DNA from: Hyperoplus lanceolatus
Lineage: Eukaryota > Chordata > Actinopteri > Uranoscopiformes > Ammodytidae
DNA: 64,000 bases
Direction of reading: 5' to 3'
Assembly (NCBI GenBank): GCA_026929865.2
Contig: CM049398.1
Span: 21,849,001 to 21,913,000, forward strand
Of this stretch, positions 52,401 through 64,000 are shown piece by piece; the first letter of the stretch is position 1, and each line of letters begins with the position of its first letter. The notes under the pieces were generated by a model that saw nothing but the letters and a program-made list of their open reading frames with translations, was not told where the DNA came from and did no database searches. The translations under genes were made by a program, and so were the position numbers.

Positions 52401-55400
52401 CTGGAAACACACAGACGCACACACATTATTGAACCAAAAGCCTATCAAATGACAAATAAACACTCCAAGATAGCACAGAGTTCAGGCATAAAATCAGTTT
52501 CCCATCGGAGTCAGCCAGTCATTTGGTGGATCAATGGAAGATAATGAGAATACACACAGTTGTCTTCTGTTCAAGTGGAGAGATGTGACACACAGATAGG
52601 ACTTGCTCTGAATACCAAACATGTTCGCTGTAAATTGTTTACCTTCCATAGTTAATACATTGGTTACAAATGTACAGTATAATGAATGTTTGTATTGTAT
52701 CTGGCTCTTTAAATGTTCATAGAGAACATCGATTTGTGATTGAAATTATCATAATTTCCATCTGAGTATTTGTCTGTGTATTTGTTAATGAGAGATAAAA
52801 AAGGCAACAAAGGGTTAGGGCAAAATATAAAGTCAACTGTGTGGCCATTACAGTATTTAATCTCTTCTTGTCCTTTTATCACCTCATCAACAAGCTGATA
52901 AGTGGAAATGGAACTTCAATTACCTGCTAATGGGAATACAGTGCGTACACACACACACACACACATGTGCGCGGGCACAAATGCGCACACACACAATCAT
53001 AAAAAATAATTATTTCACTTTGACCATATGCATACTTGACATAACTGGACATGCGAAGGCAGCGATATGTATGTGTATGTAGACAGTAAAGCCATGAATG
53101 TGTAGTGATTGAGTCGAACAACATCTGCTTTGATCAGTTAAGCAGCCTCCTACAGTGAAACTGCAAAATAAGTTACTTTTGTCAAAAGCACAGCTCAGGA
53201 CTAAACCTTAAATGATATTTCACAATACAATTTTTTATGTGTACTTTGTATGTTGCAGAGGAGCACAACACATAAAGCCAATGTCCTTGTTACACTTATA
53301 GCCAAGCTTATCATGATGCAAGCCTGAATGGCTGCAGTGGCTGGACTTAATCCTTGGGACTTGTCCAAAGAGTGAAGTCTTGATCTGTTCTGGGTATATC
53401 ACCATAGAAACGAATGGATTTAGAGGTCATCTTAAGAAAATCGCTGACAAAAAGAGGCAGAAAACATCTGATCCAATCTCTGTTATAAATGGATTCCTTC
53501 TTGGCACAACATCACTCTGCACTTCCTTAAGAGATAATAAATTGGGATGAGCGGTATGCCAAGAAAAAAATATATGCATAAATGCAAGCCGATTCACACA
53601 TACTTGCAGGCAAGAGCATGCACACAAACACAGAGGCAGACATGTGCACCAGGAATGTGGGGTATTAATAATACAGACAGCCGGTGAGTGCTGGTATGCT
53701 CAGTATTCGTGTGCATACAGTATGTGTATGTTGGCATTTGTGAGTTTTCAAGGTCGTCCTGTGTGTCTGGAGTGTGCTGCAGTGCCGCTAGCTCTTTATT
53801 CCTAAGCAGCTTCACACAGCAGCAGCTCAGACCGTCTCCGCCTTTATTAGACTGATTAGCTAACAGGACACAGACACACTGTTAACAGAGATATCACTCA
53901 GTGCTGCGCTGCAGCAATAAGACAGCTAAGGACAGTGCAGCCTCCAGACAGACACACATGAAGACAGATGGAGTGAGGAAAGCAGCAAGCAGACAGGGAG
54001 ACATATACACTAACAGATGGGTAGGCAGGCAGGCTGGCCAGCAGACAAAGGCAGTGAGGATCGCCCACACAAATAATAAAATGCATCAAATTCACATAGA
54101 AATAAATTATTCCTGAGCCTGTGTGTAATGTAGTCAGCCAGAGCATATTGGGGTAGGCGTACAGTCAAACACAGTCAAGAGGAGATAGAGAGGTGTTTCA
54201 TCCAAAACCTTTATTTCCTTGCACCAACCAGGACAAACAATTCTCAAAAACGCCCTGCTTTTATATAATAATCATTTTTTATTTGTGAAGTGCTTTTGAA
54301 AACATTAGAATCATTCTGCTATGGCTTTAGTCAACTTATTGCCTGGATCAATCGAGAATAGTTTCAGTCTGAGCCATAACCCAACAGTGCTTAATGTGGT
54401 CTTTAGACCCAGACACAGCTAAAGGACTCTTGTGATGTGGGGAAACACCAAACAAAGGTCTAGGGGCCATTGCGTGATATCTGAGGTGCAAGGTTCCTTT
54501 TTCCAAAAATAATTCCAAAAGTGTACATTCATTTACATTCATTACAACTAGAGGGCAAGGCTCCCTGTTGGATATAGAGTCAATGCAACATGGATTTGAA
54601 CGGATCCCTCAATCATTAAGCTAATGCTGATTAAAAAACTCTTAGGCCTCTTAAGTCTCCTTCCCGTGAGAGTTGTACCACAGAGGAATCCCAGGGGCGT
54701 CTGGGTTTTTAATAACCAGGGAGGTCATCAGCAAATACCTTTACCACCAGTTATCCCACAAAAATTCTACCACATGTTTTGTTGAAGGCATATGTCCTCT
54801 GATAGTGGAGGGCTTGTGTGAATTTCCATCCTTGATACAAAACTAAAACTAAACTATGACTACCACTGACGAGATTCAAAATTGTTTAGACATATGTAAT
54901 GATGACAGAAGACTGCCCCCCCCCCCCCCCCACTGCAATTATAAAAAAGAATCTCTTCATAAATGAGAAGGTTTTGTTTTGCTTGTGTGTGCCTGTGGGA
55001 GGAACAAAAAGACATATAGAGTGTCAGAGAAGAAGAATAGTGTATGTCTCTTTATGTGTACACCATGCAAGTGTTACCTGTATGGCGAGTGCCCGGGTTA
55101 CCACAGCTCTAAGGTACTGCATCGGCTCTTCTGGTCCCTCCCATTTATTCTGCCACGTTAAAGGACACTGAGACAGGGAAACAAAAGAACAGTTATTCGT
55201 TAGCCGTAATGAAAAAATACATAAAAAAAAACAAGTGTCAGCAATGCCGTGGACATTCTGTAATCAATAAGCTATGTGCTGCTACAGTATGTGGTCGACT
55301 GAAGCAGCCTCTCTTTCTCTCCCTGAATTCAGCTGTCAACCTAAAAAGCCAGCTCGGTGAGCTGTATTGAAGACATTCTTCAAGGGAAAGTGGCCAGTGT

Positions 55401-58400
55401 CTGACCAAAAAGGTGCTATATTTGTCCATCTGCAATTTTCTTTTTGATAAAGTTGCTAAAGCAGCCTCTCAAGTCACTAAATTGTTGGGCATCCTGCCAA
55501 ATTGTGTAAAACACATAGCATGTGACCACAACACGCCCTTAACATTGTCGAATGCCATCCGCCTCTCTCCCCATTTGTCTTGTCCCCTGTACTATAAGGT
55601 TATCACAGTCACTAAATTGTGCAACACAGACAGATAAACCCGACAACACTGGACCCTGTTGGGTCACCATGAAACTATTCCAATTACACATTTAATAGTC
55701 TGTCAGTGGTAAAGGGCATAGACTCTCCTAGGCTGTACTGCCACTATGGCCGGCCTGAAACAGAATCTGTGTCCATGTCCATGTTTTCTGTGATGTCAGA
55801 AGTTAAGGCATCTTCTCAACTTCGAATTTCATTGGTTGGAGTTGGAAGCTATGCAGATGAGTGAATCTGTAAAGGTGTTTCACTGTGTACTGTATAAAAT
55901 AATGCATACATATTTGATTTTTTACACTTAACTGAAATACACCCCAACAATGACAAAGGGCTCTTAAGTACACCCATATGGCTGCATGTGGGGATTGTCA
56001 TGAAAGAACAGGGTGCAGTTCCTGCTAAGTTTATCCATGCCCTTGTGCCCTGTGTCTCACACTGAAAATGTAACAACATCACATCTAACTCACTTGGATT
56101 GCACTGCCTCAGTGTTTTCTATTGACAGCATTGCTCCATGTTTTTAGAGCAGTTTAAAGTTTGGGTGAGGATCTGTGGATGTACTATATATTGAAGAACG
56201 TTCACTGTTGGCTTCCTTTAACAATGACACAAATCTTTCCAGATGCTAATAAGTTTTAGTTGCAAAAACATACTTTAACCAAAGAGGTGACTGATTACAA
56301 CAAAAAAAATTAGTGTAGTTTTGAAATGCTAAAATGGTTCATTTGGAAAGCACCGGCAAATGCAATATTTTTGCGTAGGTTGCAGTCGAAAGCTTCCCTC
56401 AGGAGACAACTGTTAACACTGGAACAGGTTTGAAGGAACATGTTGCTTTGAAAAGTGTTTAACAGAGATCAAAGAACTGCCTTAAACACATGCACACGCA
56501 TACTTTATAAAGGCTCTGTGGGAGATTGATGACGAAGAATGTAATGTTATTCAACTTGACAGTCATAAAGGAAAGGGACCTTGTATGTTTCTTAGCGGCA
56601 AGTCAACTATTCATCCACTCTCCTGCTGTGTTTGTCTCGCACAGATAAATACACAAGCTTAAGGAATGTGATTAATACTTGAAAATAGAATATGTTAATA
56701 GTTTATGATCAATGCAAGTGACGCTTGTTTATATACTTTCAGGGCTATTGGCATCCTCTGAAAGCATACCAGGACACAGATTAAAATATATTTCTTATTT
56801 TATAATTATATCAGCTGCATTTGGGAAAAACTAAAAATCTTAAAAGACATGATTTTTCTTTAGACCATTATTTGTTGACCTTATATTTACTTTTGTCTTG
56901 ATTCATAGTCAACCAGTGCTTATAATTACACAAATCACCACACGAGGCATTTACATGTGATTGTGCACTGCATTTGCCAGAGCATTCAATTGATGCAAAT
57001 TTAATCTCCAAGGTAACTCGCCAAATTTTTTCAGTCGCCGCTGGAGGAAAGCAAATGTTTTGAAAAAAGAAGACTCCTTTGATCACTCTTAACTTATAAC
57101 TCCCAGTGTGCTTGAAAGAAAGCATGCTAATTTCTACAACTGGTAGCGCGAAAAATATATAAATAAATAACTAGTAGAGATTGTTTAACCTTTAATCAAA
57201 AAGCCATCTTGGCATCAGTCCGAAAGAAACTCATGATCTTTCCACTGACTAAGGCAATTTCTGTTTCTGCAGCAATGCTTACCACTCTCTTCTGATGCTT
57301 GGGTAGTTTTCAAGTATCTCATTATTTTTTTACTGCACAGCTGAGGAGAGAGGAAAATGAACTTGACCCGCCAGAGCTGTGTCTGCCATGCTTTTGTAAT
57401 ATTATAATCCAAATTGTCCATTTTCAAAATAATCCAGTTTCTTGTGTTTTTTTTTGTTTTCTCTGGTTGAATCTGTTCTAATCTGTGATGGTTGGTTTGC
57501 AAAAACTGTAAAATCTCATTTACATTCTGTTTTGTAATGCTATTTTTTAGCAATAGCAACAATTACCTGTTAACTAATGTGGAAATGCAACATGTAATAA
57601 TGCTTTATTAAAGGAGTAATTGGGGAAGTTGATTACAGTACTTAACACATCTTGCATTACAGGAAAAAACTCAAACAGGTAACATTTTATCTGACCAATA
57701 ACTGCACTGGATTGAATGATATCATATGCAGTAGCTGGGATTCAGCACTATCACTCAAACTGTTTAAGGGGGTGTTCTGGACCAGGATTTACTGTCATCT
57801 CCTCCAGAATCGTTCTGCACTTTACAGTATAACTGCAGAAAATGACAGATTGTAAGTTTCATTGTGCTATAAAGTATACTGCAGAAAGATACTATTGCTT
57901 CAAATTGTGCAGTACTGAGTTGTGACACAAAGAAGCCTTAAAGTTAGCAAGAAGCCTGCTTTACTCTACTTGTGACATTGTAGCGGAGGAAACTGGTGAA
58001 TGTAGCTTACCGCGCTGATTTGCTTGTATCACTGGTTTCACTTCAGAGGTGTCGGCCAGAGCACCACTTATGGCCAAAAGCATCAAATTATAAGCATGAG
58101 ACTAGGAGAGGAGGAGTATAGTTTATCCGCTCTTTATTTTCTTCTCTTTCACAGACACAGCAGCACACAGATCGCGGGAAAAGAACAAAGGTTTTAACTC
58201 CGCTCCTGATGAGACGTTGGAACAGCTGTTATTGCGACCCGCAGCCGTTAAAACATGCATAAAACTATAACATAGAACAGCAATCTTAATCACACACGGG
58301 TGATTCCACAACTCAAAGAAACATGTTCAAACTGTAGAATGATCGCTACATGCACGCTCGCACATCTGACCGAGCGAGAGGAGAAAATAACCTTACTAAA

Positions 58401-61400
58401 AAGACTCTCCAGCCGACTGACGTCACGGCCCTAACTGACAGCTACCCACACTAAACAATAAACTAAACTTAACACACTAAACTTAATACACTGTAAGAAA
58501 TACCAAACACTGTAACCTATAACTTTGGGGCCTTTTCTACAGACATATAATGCTAGCATCTCATAGCATCTACACATGTAGCCATGCCATGTGCCAATAA
58601 CATGTATGTAAATAAACATAGCATGTGAATAAAAAGACTCTTGTAAGTTAGGAGTAAGAAGCTTGTAAATACATCTTGCCAGTTCAGGTCACCGAAGACA
58701 TCAGATAATAATAATGACTGCAGCAAAGAAGATAATAATGGATAGGATTTATATAGCGCTTTATTCCCTAAGGACTCAAAGCGCTTACATTATATATTTG
58801 AATATATGTCTAGGATTTTGTGAATAGCTGAGAAATACAGCAACATCAATAGCTCACGGATAAAAAATGTCTTCAACACACGGTGATCTGGGTCTGTTGC
58901 AATATGTTATGAGTTAATATCAGCCTGTGCATACATTTTGGGTTATAACTAATCATCTTAAATTATGAAACTTAAACTTTAAAAAGTTTCCCTGCCCTAC
59001 AAAACTACATTTGATGAAACAACTAATTGAAATGCTGCATTTTGATTATGCACAACACAAACACAATGGGTCCTAGAAATGATCCTCAAGGAAACACTGT
59101 GCTTGCTACTTTGGGCTATGGGAAGTGTTTTTACAGTGCAATTAAAAGGGTCGGGAAACTGTTATGCATATGGTAAATAGACTGCATTTCTTCTTGATAT
59201 TTGCACTTGTTTTAGAGAAGGGTTGTGTTAGAGAGACCAGCAACTACAAAGAAAGATGAAAACTGGAGAAAGTAAGTTGGTCGAGATATGGGAATGAGAC
59301 TAAAGAGCTCCTGAATAATATAAAAAGAGACAGGAAGAAAGCAGTGAAGGAGGAATTATGCCCAAAACTACTCCCAGGAGATTATAAACATAGAATGAGT
59401 AAAAGGTTGATTGTCTCTCCTCCTTTTATAGTACCACATCATATTCCCTTTGTCCTTATCTCAGCCTGGGGACACACAAGGATACCTGCTGTGTTTTTCT
59501 AGAAGCTCTGTATGCCGTATGTGTGCCTGCCACAGTGGCCACTTCTTGATCACAAACTAGCATTTACCGTATGTAAACTAGTTGTTTTTACATGCAACTC
59601 ATGTATTTCCATTTACTTCCCATAAACTCCCTCCCTCCTTCTTTCCTTTCTTCCTGACTTGCTTCTTTCTTACCTCTTGATTGAGGAGGGCAGTAGCCAG
59701 CTTTTGGACTTCAGGAGTAAGCAGTTGGGTCCCTCTGATGACCTTGCTCAGTGCAGCCAGGGATTGGTGGATATTCTGTGACAAACATACAATTTAGTTA
59801 ACATACTATGCCACAGGTTTTTGGTTGCATTGGTTTCCCGCGTGTGTAAAATGATTTCTGTGAACTGGTTTATTCAGCCCTATGATTGATTGACTGACTG
59901 GACTTATTGGTGTGATCAGTAACAGGAGAAGCCTATTAGGTTATCTTTGTTGTTTCATAGAATGTTAGTTAGTAAGTAGCATTGGTGATCTGACACACCT
60001 GGACCAGGCGGATGGCGTTGAATTGCTCCAGAGTGATGAAAGACAGAACCGGTGACCCGTGGCCTTCTGTAGGTGGGGCCACCTTCTGGTGGATCAGAGC
60101 AGATCCCTAACAGATAGCAAACAGACAGTCAGACATATTGGCAATTTGGCACATTGACAGGATAAACAGATATACAAACAGATTGCTAGAGTAATACTAT
60201 TAAACTTATTTTTTCAAGACTGAGACAAAAAGAGGAAGAAGGTAATAAAAAAAGGGAAGGAAAAAATGTGTTTCACATACAATAAGATTTTTCTAATTCT
60301 AATAACTTAATGGCTATAGATGATTTTACCTTGGGTTTTGGAACGGCAATGTTTGCTTTATAATGAAGCATTGCTTTATAATGCTTTATGCTTTATCATC
60401 ACTTTATTTCCCTTTTTATCAATGAAACACGGCCAGCTATGACAGCATATTAGGGTGGTTGTTGGAAAAAAAAGAACAAGGGAAAATAAATGCGGATCCT
60501 GGGGAGGGCTGAGGAAATACTCTGCATCATTCTATTGCCTTTATTAACATATTGTAGTGTTTAAAAAAAACACCCTTTCATTAATGCACGTGCGTGCACA
60601 CTGTCCTTATAGAACAGGTTTGGGGTAAAATGATGAGTATTTCCTTATTTCTAAATCCTATAATTTGATTAAGTCATCCACTGCAGAAATAAAACATGGC
60701 AAGCGATGTGGTCCCCTGTCCGAGAAACACAATTTTTTCAGATTCTCTTTCTTGTAAATGTATGACTCTAATCTCGTCATAAATTAAAGTTATTTCTCGG
60801 AATATTAGCCCCCTCCCTCCTCTCCATAATGTATTTATTTATTTCTTACCTTCAGTGGTCCCTTAAGGCCGTCAGCACTACATCAACTAATGAGTGTACT
60901 CAAATTGGCTGCTACACAATAGCATGGATAAAGTATAATTTAGGGTCAGCAGTTCTGCTGCTATCTTATTTTAAATTATTATTTTTTTTTAACCTTTATT
61001 TATGCAGGTATATACCATTGAGACCGAAGACTCTTTTGCAAGGGAGACCTGTTCCCATTCCCACGTTACCATTCACACACACATTCATACACCGATAGCA
61101 GACTAACTATCGACATTCACACGAGGCAAGGTGGGTGAAGTGTCTTGCCCAAGGACACAACAACTGTGACACAGGTGGCAGGGCAGGGATCGAACCTCCA
61201 ACCCTTTGATCATCAGCCGACCCGCTCTGCCAACTGAGCCACAGTCGCCCCAGTAGTGACTTTGTCCATCACTACAGTATATCTTCCCACTGTTATGGGT
61301 TTCGTTAGTTCAACATATATAAACTAAATTAGTAGGCAATTTGTTTTATTCTCTCACCCTCTCTAATTACGGTGCAAACCAGGGGGACAATTTGTTTACT

Positions 61401-62789
61401 TTATCAACACAGAGAGATCCAATATAAATTCATCAAGTACAAACATAAAGAACAATGTGCACAAACCCTGATATTTTTTTGTTGAAGATATATGTAATTT
61501 CAAACCATTTAGCAATTTTTTCCACATCTACTTAGTAAAATGCAGAGGAGGACAGAAAAGGAGGAAAGGATAGCAGGAATAGAGGAATTTAGGCAATGGT
61601 CAGCGAGAATTACACAACGAGAAAAAAATGGTAGTCCTATGCTATTGTCTCAATTCAATAATGTAAGCTATCAGCCAAATAAACACTCTGCCGTCTTACG
61701 CTTCTCTCCTCGCTCCAGACTGAAAAGACTTAAATACATACGTATCTCCACACACCAAAGGTCACACACAGTTTTCTGACACAAAAGGGAAGTGCATGCT
61801 GTTAACCATACGTTCAGACACAAAAGCATGGACAGACTCATTCATACACAGACACATTCTTAAGATGACCATCATATTTTATACACCCACTGACAAACTC
61901 AAATTGTGTCAAGGCACAAGGGACACACACACCCACTGATGGTCAAACATTGAGAGTTGGCTGACGACAAAGGGACTGTTAATTGAAAGCAGTCAGAGGT
62001 AGATTGTGATCTGTGGGATGCAAGCTGGTGATTCAATGCCAACAGTTAACACACAGTCAATCATTCTCCTCTCAGTTAGAACAACTCTGCAAGGGACCCA
62101 GAGAGAGGGAGAGAGAGAGAGAGAGAGAGAATGAGAGAGACAAAATGTGTGATTTACAGCATGAGAGTGAATAAAAGAGGCAGAGCGAGAGAGTGAGAGA
62201 GAGGGAATATGGTGGCTAAATTATTTAATGTAGAGGTAGATTTACTTTTGATTTGAAAAGTTGCTCGGTTTCCAAGCAACCACACACAGCAGTGCTGCCT
62301 GAATAGGCAAACCAGTGGCAATCACACACAGTACAGTGCTCAATGAGACTCTAGCCTTTACAATTGGCTTTAAATGTAGACTAGTTGCTGCTGCATGGGC
62401 AACTGTAAGAAAAAATTGATTTTGTGTAGGAATAAAGTCTAGCATTGGACTGTCATAGCTTAAAAAAACTACTCGCTTATCTTTTAATAATTAAATGTAC
62501 TATGAGATCGATGACAAAATGGTATTCTAAATGTAGGCATACAAAAATACATAGCAGTTAGGTCTGCAGAAAAATTACATAAAAGAAGGATTGTTGATAA
62601 AGTAATATGAGGTTTCAGTTTAGGGAAAGGAATACGTAAAGTGGGAAAGACAAACTAGAAAAAAAAACTAACCTGGTTGAGTTTCTTCCACAAGTTGAGG
62701 ACAGGTGAAAGACCATTGGACCAAAGCTCCCTGTCGAACTTTGAACCTGTGGCTACTGAACGGCTCAGGACACGCAGCTGTGAAATCAC
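49243..62789 (-). CDS. dync2h1: Cytoplasmic dynein 2 heavy chain 1, last eight coding exons
   Basis: This is the 3' part of the gene for the motor subunit of dynein-2, which drives retrograde intraflagellar transport in cilia. Eight - strand exons join in frame: 62789-62673, 60106-59999, 59775-59674, 55167-55078, 52400-52291, 52202-52121, 50493-50377 and 49404-49243. They total 888 bp, giving 295 residues and TAA. Every intron has GT-AG ends. The product is the C-terminal dynein domain beyond the AAA ring; the whole protein is about 4,300 residues, so most of the gene lies to the right of the window. Marker stretches are SKFDRELWSNGLSPVLNLWK, NIHQSLAALSKVIRGT, LDLSELFHPDTFLNALRQET and the C-terminus QWIQTGAALFLKQQ, all close to vertebrate DYNC2H1. 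No stops or frameshifts are seen. Confidence 0.96.
49493..49893. mobile_element. Foldback MITE in last dync2h1 intron
   Basis: The left arm (49493-49640) and right arm (49738-49893) are inverted copies. CTCATCCAGGTTAGCTTAGC on the left matches the complement of the right-hand GCTAGGCTAACCTGGATGAG with one change, and AGCAGGTCAAAAGATAAACT and ACGTTATGTTGC are also mirrored. There is a short loop and no coding capacity. Confidence 0.8.
50377..50493 (-). CDS. dync2h1: dync2h1 penultimate coding exon
   Basis: 39 codons, phase 0 at both ends, acceptor TTTCCAG, donor CAG|GTATGT. LEGCSFDGVHLCENQHDSPS and PCYMAWISQ align with the human segment LEGCSFDGNQLSENQLDSPS ... PCFMGWIPQ. Confidence 0.95.
50494..52120 (-). 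other. dync2h1 intron with one MITE
   Basis: GT-AG intron holding the inverted-repeat element at 51217-51797; otherwise nothing recognised. Confidence 0.7.
51217..51797. mobile_element. Inverted-repeat MITE, possibly Harbinger-type
   Basis: The left end ACCCCTAGTCCCCACCAAAA(GCGTTTCGC) is matched by the complement of the right end, ACCCCTTGTCTCCACCAAAA(GCGTTTCGG). Target-site duplication is unclear. The body is non-coding. The superfamily is a guess from the shape of the ends. Confidence 0.7.
52121..52202 (-). CDS. dync2h1: dync2h1 internal exon (82 bp)
   Basis: Acceptor TGTTAG, donor AAG|GTAGAA. It completes an Arg codon begun in the previous exon and encodes TMGCSMDSLVFVSTW...AQAKLQVK. The human counterpart is AVGRSVDSLKFVASW...EAKLQIK; the first residues are diverged but the rest is clear. 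Confidence 0.93.
52291..52400 (-). CDS. dync2h1: dync2h1 internal exon (110 bp)
   Basis: Acceptor TTTCCAG, donor CAG|GTAACT, ending two bases into a codon. It encodes SWVERAGRQALVSDT, then LDLSELFHPDTFLNALRQET and A, which is nearly identical to human. Confidence 0.96.
52401..55077 (-). other. dync2h1 intron, nothing further recognised
   Basis: GT-AG intron with short CA tracts (52949-52966) and a poly-C run at about 54917-54931. No element ends were identified. Confidence 0.65.
55078..55167 (-). CDS. dync2h1: dync2h1 internal exon (90 bp)
   Basis: 30 codons, phase 0 at both ends, acceptor TCTCAG, donor CAG|GTAACA. It encodes CPLTWQNKWEGPEEPMQYLR and AVVTRALAIQ, against human CPLAWQSKWEGPEDPLQYLR. 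Confidence 0.96.
55168..59673 (-). other. dync2h1 intron with an L2 tail remnant
   Basis: GT-AG intron of 4.5 kb. At 58726-58800 the sequence ATATAGCGCTTTATTCCC ... AAGCGCTTACAT is the 3' end of an L2-type LINE on the - strand. The open frame at 57215-57562 (-) has no recognisable motif. The rest is unassigned. Confidence 0.65.
59674..59775 (-). CDS. dync2h1: dync2h1 internal exon (102 bp)
   Basis: 34 codons in phase 0, acceptor TGTCACAG, donor GAG|GTAAGA. It encodes NIHQSLAALSKVIRGTQLLT then PEVQKLATALLNQE, the most conserved piece of the C-terminal domain seen here. Confidence 0.97.
59999..60106 (-). CDS. dync2h1: dync2h1 internal exon (108 bp)
   Basis: 36 codons in phase 0, acceptor TGTTAG, donor CAG|GTGTGT. 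It encodes GSALIHQKVAPPTEGHGSPV then LSFITLEQFNAIRLVQ, matching human LIHQKV...GSPILSFIILEQFNAIRLVQ. Confidence 0.96.
60107..62672 (-). other. dync2h1 intron with a SINE and a GA tract
   Basis: GT-AG intron containing the SINE at 60981-61252 and a GA-rich tract at about 62102-62131. Nothing else recognised. Confidence 0.7.
60981..61252 (-). mobile_element. tRNA-derived SINE
   Basis: On the - strand it begins TGGGGCGACTGTGGCTCAGT, with an A box (TGGCTCAGTTGG, 61241-61230) and a B box (GGTTCGATCCC, 61196-61186) of a tRNA-like RNA polymerase III promoter. It continues with the fish SINE core CTTGGGCAAGACACTTCACC and ends in an A-rich tail near 60981-60990. It is an insertion in a dync2h1 intron, in the same sense as the gene. 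Target-site duplication is not clear. Confidence 0.85.
62673..62789 (-). CDS. dync2h1: dync2h1 first exon present in the window (117 bp)
   Basis: 39 codons in phase 0, acceptor CTCACAG, donor CAG|GTTAGT. It encodes VISQLRVLSRSVATG, SKFDRELWSNGLSPVLNLWK and KLNQ. Human has VISQLRILGRSINAGSKFDR. Earlier exons lie to the right, beyond the window. Confidence 0.96.
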
Positions 62790-62917
62790 CTGTGAGTGAA
62801 ACAATAGGAACACAATCAACTAAATCAGTTCAGAAAAGGTGTTGTTGGCAGAGACGTACTTGTTTACTGAATTAGTATTCTGAATGATGCATTTGTTTTT
62901 GGGACAAACCTGTTCTA

Positions 62918-64000
62918 CACTCAACAAAAATATAATCGCAACACTTTTGTTTTTGCTCCCATTTTTCATGAGATGGACTTAAAGATCTAAAATTCATTCC
63001 AGATACACAATATTACCATTTCTCTCAAACATTGTTCACAAATGTGTCTAAATGTGTGATAGTGAGCACTTCTGCTTTGCTGAGATAATCCATCCCACCT
63101 CACAGGTGTGCCACATCAAGATGCTGATCTGACATCATGATTAGTGCACAGATGTGCCTTAGACTGTCCACAATAAAAGGCCACTCTGAAATGGGCATTT
63201 TTTTGCTTTATTGGGGGTCTGGGGACTCAGAACCAGTCAGTATCTGGTGTGACCACCATTTGCCTCATGCAGTGCAACACATCTTCTTCGCATAGAGTTT
63301 ATCAGATTGTCAATTGTGGCCTGTGGAATGTTGGTCCACTCCTCTTCAATGGCTGTGCGAAGTTGCTGGATATTAGTGGGAGTGGTGCACGCTGTCGTAT
63401 ACGCCGGTCAAGCACATCCCAAACATGCTCAATGGGTGACATGTCCGGTGAGTATGCTGGCCATGCAAGAACTGGGACATTTTCAGCTTCCAAGAATTGT
63501 GTACATATCCTTGCAACATGGGGCCGTGCATTATCTTGCTGAAACGTGAGGTGATGTTCATGGATGTATGGCACAACAATGGGCCTCAGGATCTCATCAC
63601 GGTATCTCTGTGCATTCAAAATGCCATCAATAAAATGCACCTGTATTCTTCGTCCATAACAGATGCCTGCCCATACCATAACCCCACCACCACCACGGGC
63701 CACTCGATCCACAACATTGACATCAGCAAAGCGCTCACCCACACGACGCCACACACGCTGTCTGCCATCTGCCCTGAACAATGTAAACCGAGATTCATCC
63801 GTGTAGAGAACACCTCTCCAACGTGCCAGACGCCATCGAATGTGAGCATTTGCCCACTCAAGTCTGTTACGGCGACGAGCTGGAGTCAGGTCAAGACCCC
63901 GATGAGGACGAGCATGCAGTTGAGCTTCCCTGAGACGGTTTCTGACAGTTTGTGCAGAAATTGTTTGGTTATGCAAACCAATTGTTACAGCAGCTGTCTC
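62918..64000 (-). mobile_element. Tc1-type transposon, runs off the window
   Basis: The left end CACTCAACAAAAATATAATC follows a TA (62916-62917), as expected for Tc1/mariner. The transposase reads on the - strand from beyond the window edge to about 63237. The right terminal repeat is outside the window, so the full length cannot be given. The element lies in the dync2h1 intron upstream of exon 62789-62673. Confidence 0.92.
63237..64000 (-). pseudogene. Tc1 transposase, C-terminal two-thirds, one frameshift
   Basis: This is a DDE transposase that cuts and pastes the element at TA sites. Visible parts, N to C, are the end of the DNA-binding region (HNQTISAQTVRNRLREAQLH), first catalytic Asp in YTDESRF, the Gly-rich RGGGGVMVWAG, second Asp in QQDNARPH, and the Glu region PDMSPIEHVWD. 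The frame is open from the window edge to 63302, but a one-base-scale slip near 63375 takes it out of the family frame. The expected ending (NIQQLRTAIEEEWTNIP ... ANGGHTRY, stop at 63239-63237) continues in another frame. The break removes the natural C-terminus, so this copy is probably inactive unless the slip is an assembly error. Confidence 0.88.

Noticed and set aside
57215-57562. 115-codon - strand frame inside a dync2h1 intron
   Set aside because: It has no recognisable domain, no flanking splice sites in frame with dync2h1, and an AT-rich composition.

Overview
This window looks like teleost fish nuclear DNA. The evidence is two intron-bearing vertebrate genes, very dense CA/TG microsatellites, and many fish-type transposons: L2 and other LINEs, a tRNA-derived SINE, hAT, TTAA-type and Tc1 elements, and foldback MITEs. 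I see no operons, bacterial genes, phage genes or CRISPR arrays. The species cannot be read from the sequence.

Two host genes point toward each other. On the + strand, the last two coding exons of pdgfd (5907-6124 and 8630-8764) encode the C-terminal PDGF/VEGF growth-factor domain; the CUB-domain exons lie before the window. On the - strand, the last eight coding exons of dync2h1 (62789 down to 49243) encode the final 295 residues of the cytoplasmic dynein-2 heavy chain. The two genes are also tail-to-tail neighbours in human, which supports both names. They are not expected to work together: one is a secreted growth factor and the other a ciliary motor.

Layout: 1-3155 is a nested stack of DNA transposons. 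3156-9480 holds the end of pdgfd, with a perfect-ended MITE about 40 bp before exon 6 and a 263-bp duplicated intron segment on either side of that exon. 9480-18806 holds microsatellites, a hAT element and a 5'-truncated L2 LINE. 18807-26839 is a block in which a nearly identical 1.6-kb segment occurs twice as direct repeats around 4.9 kb carrying a decayed C2H2 zinc-finger array. 26840-48500 is gene-poor and holds TTAA MITEs, a solo LTR abutted by a hAT element, a LINE split by a MITE, a second LINE, and an inverted-arm MITE. 48500-62800 is the end of dync2h1 with MITEs and a SINE in its introns. From 62918 to the right edge is a Tc1 transposon with a long transposase reading frame.

I found no convincing new biological system. 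The strongest leads are the zinc-finger-bearing duplication, the MITE at the pdgfd exon 6 splice region, and several nested insertions whose order can be read from their target-site duplications.
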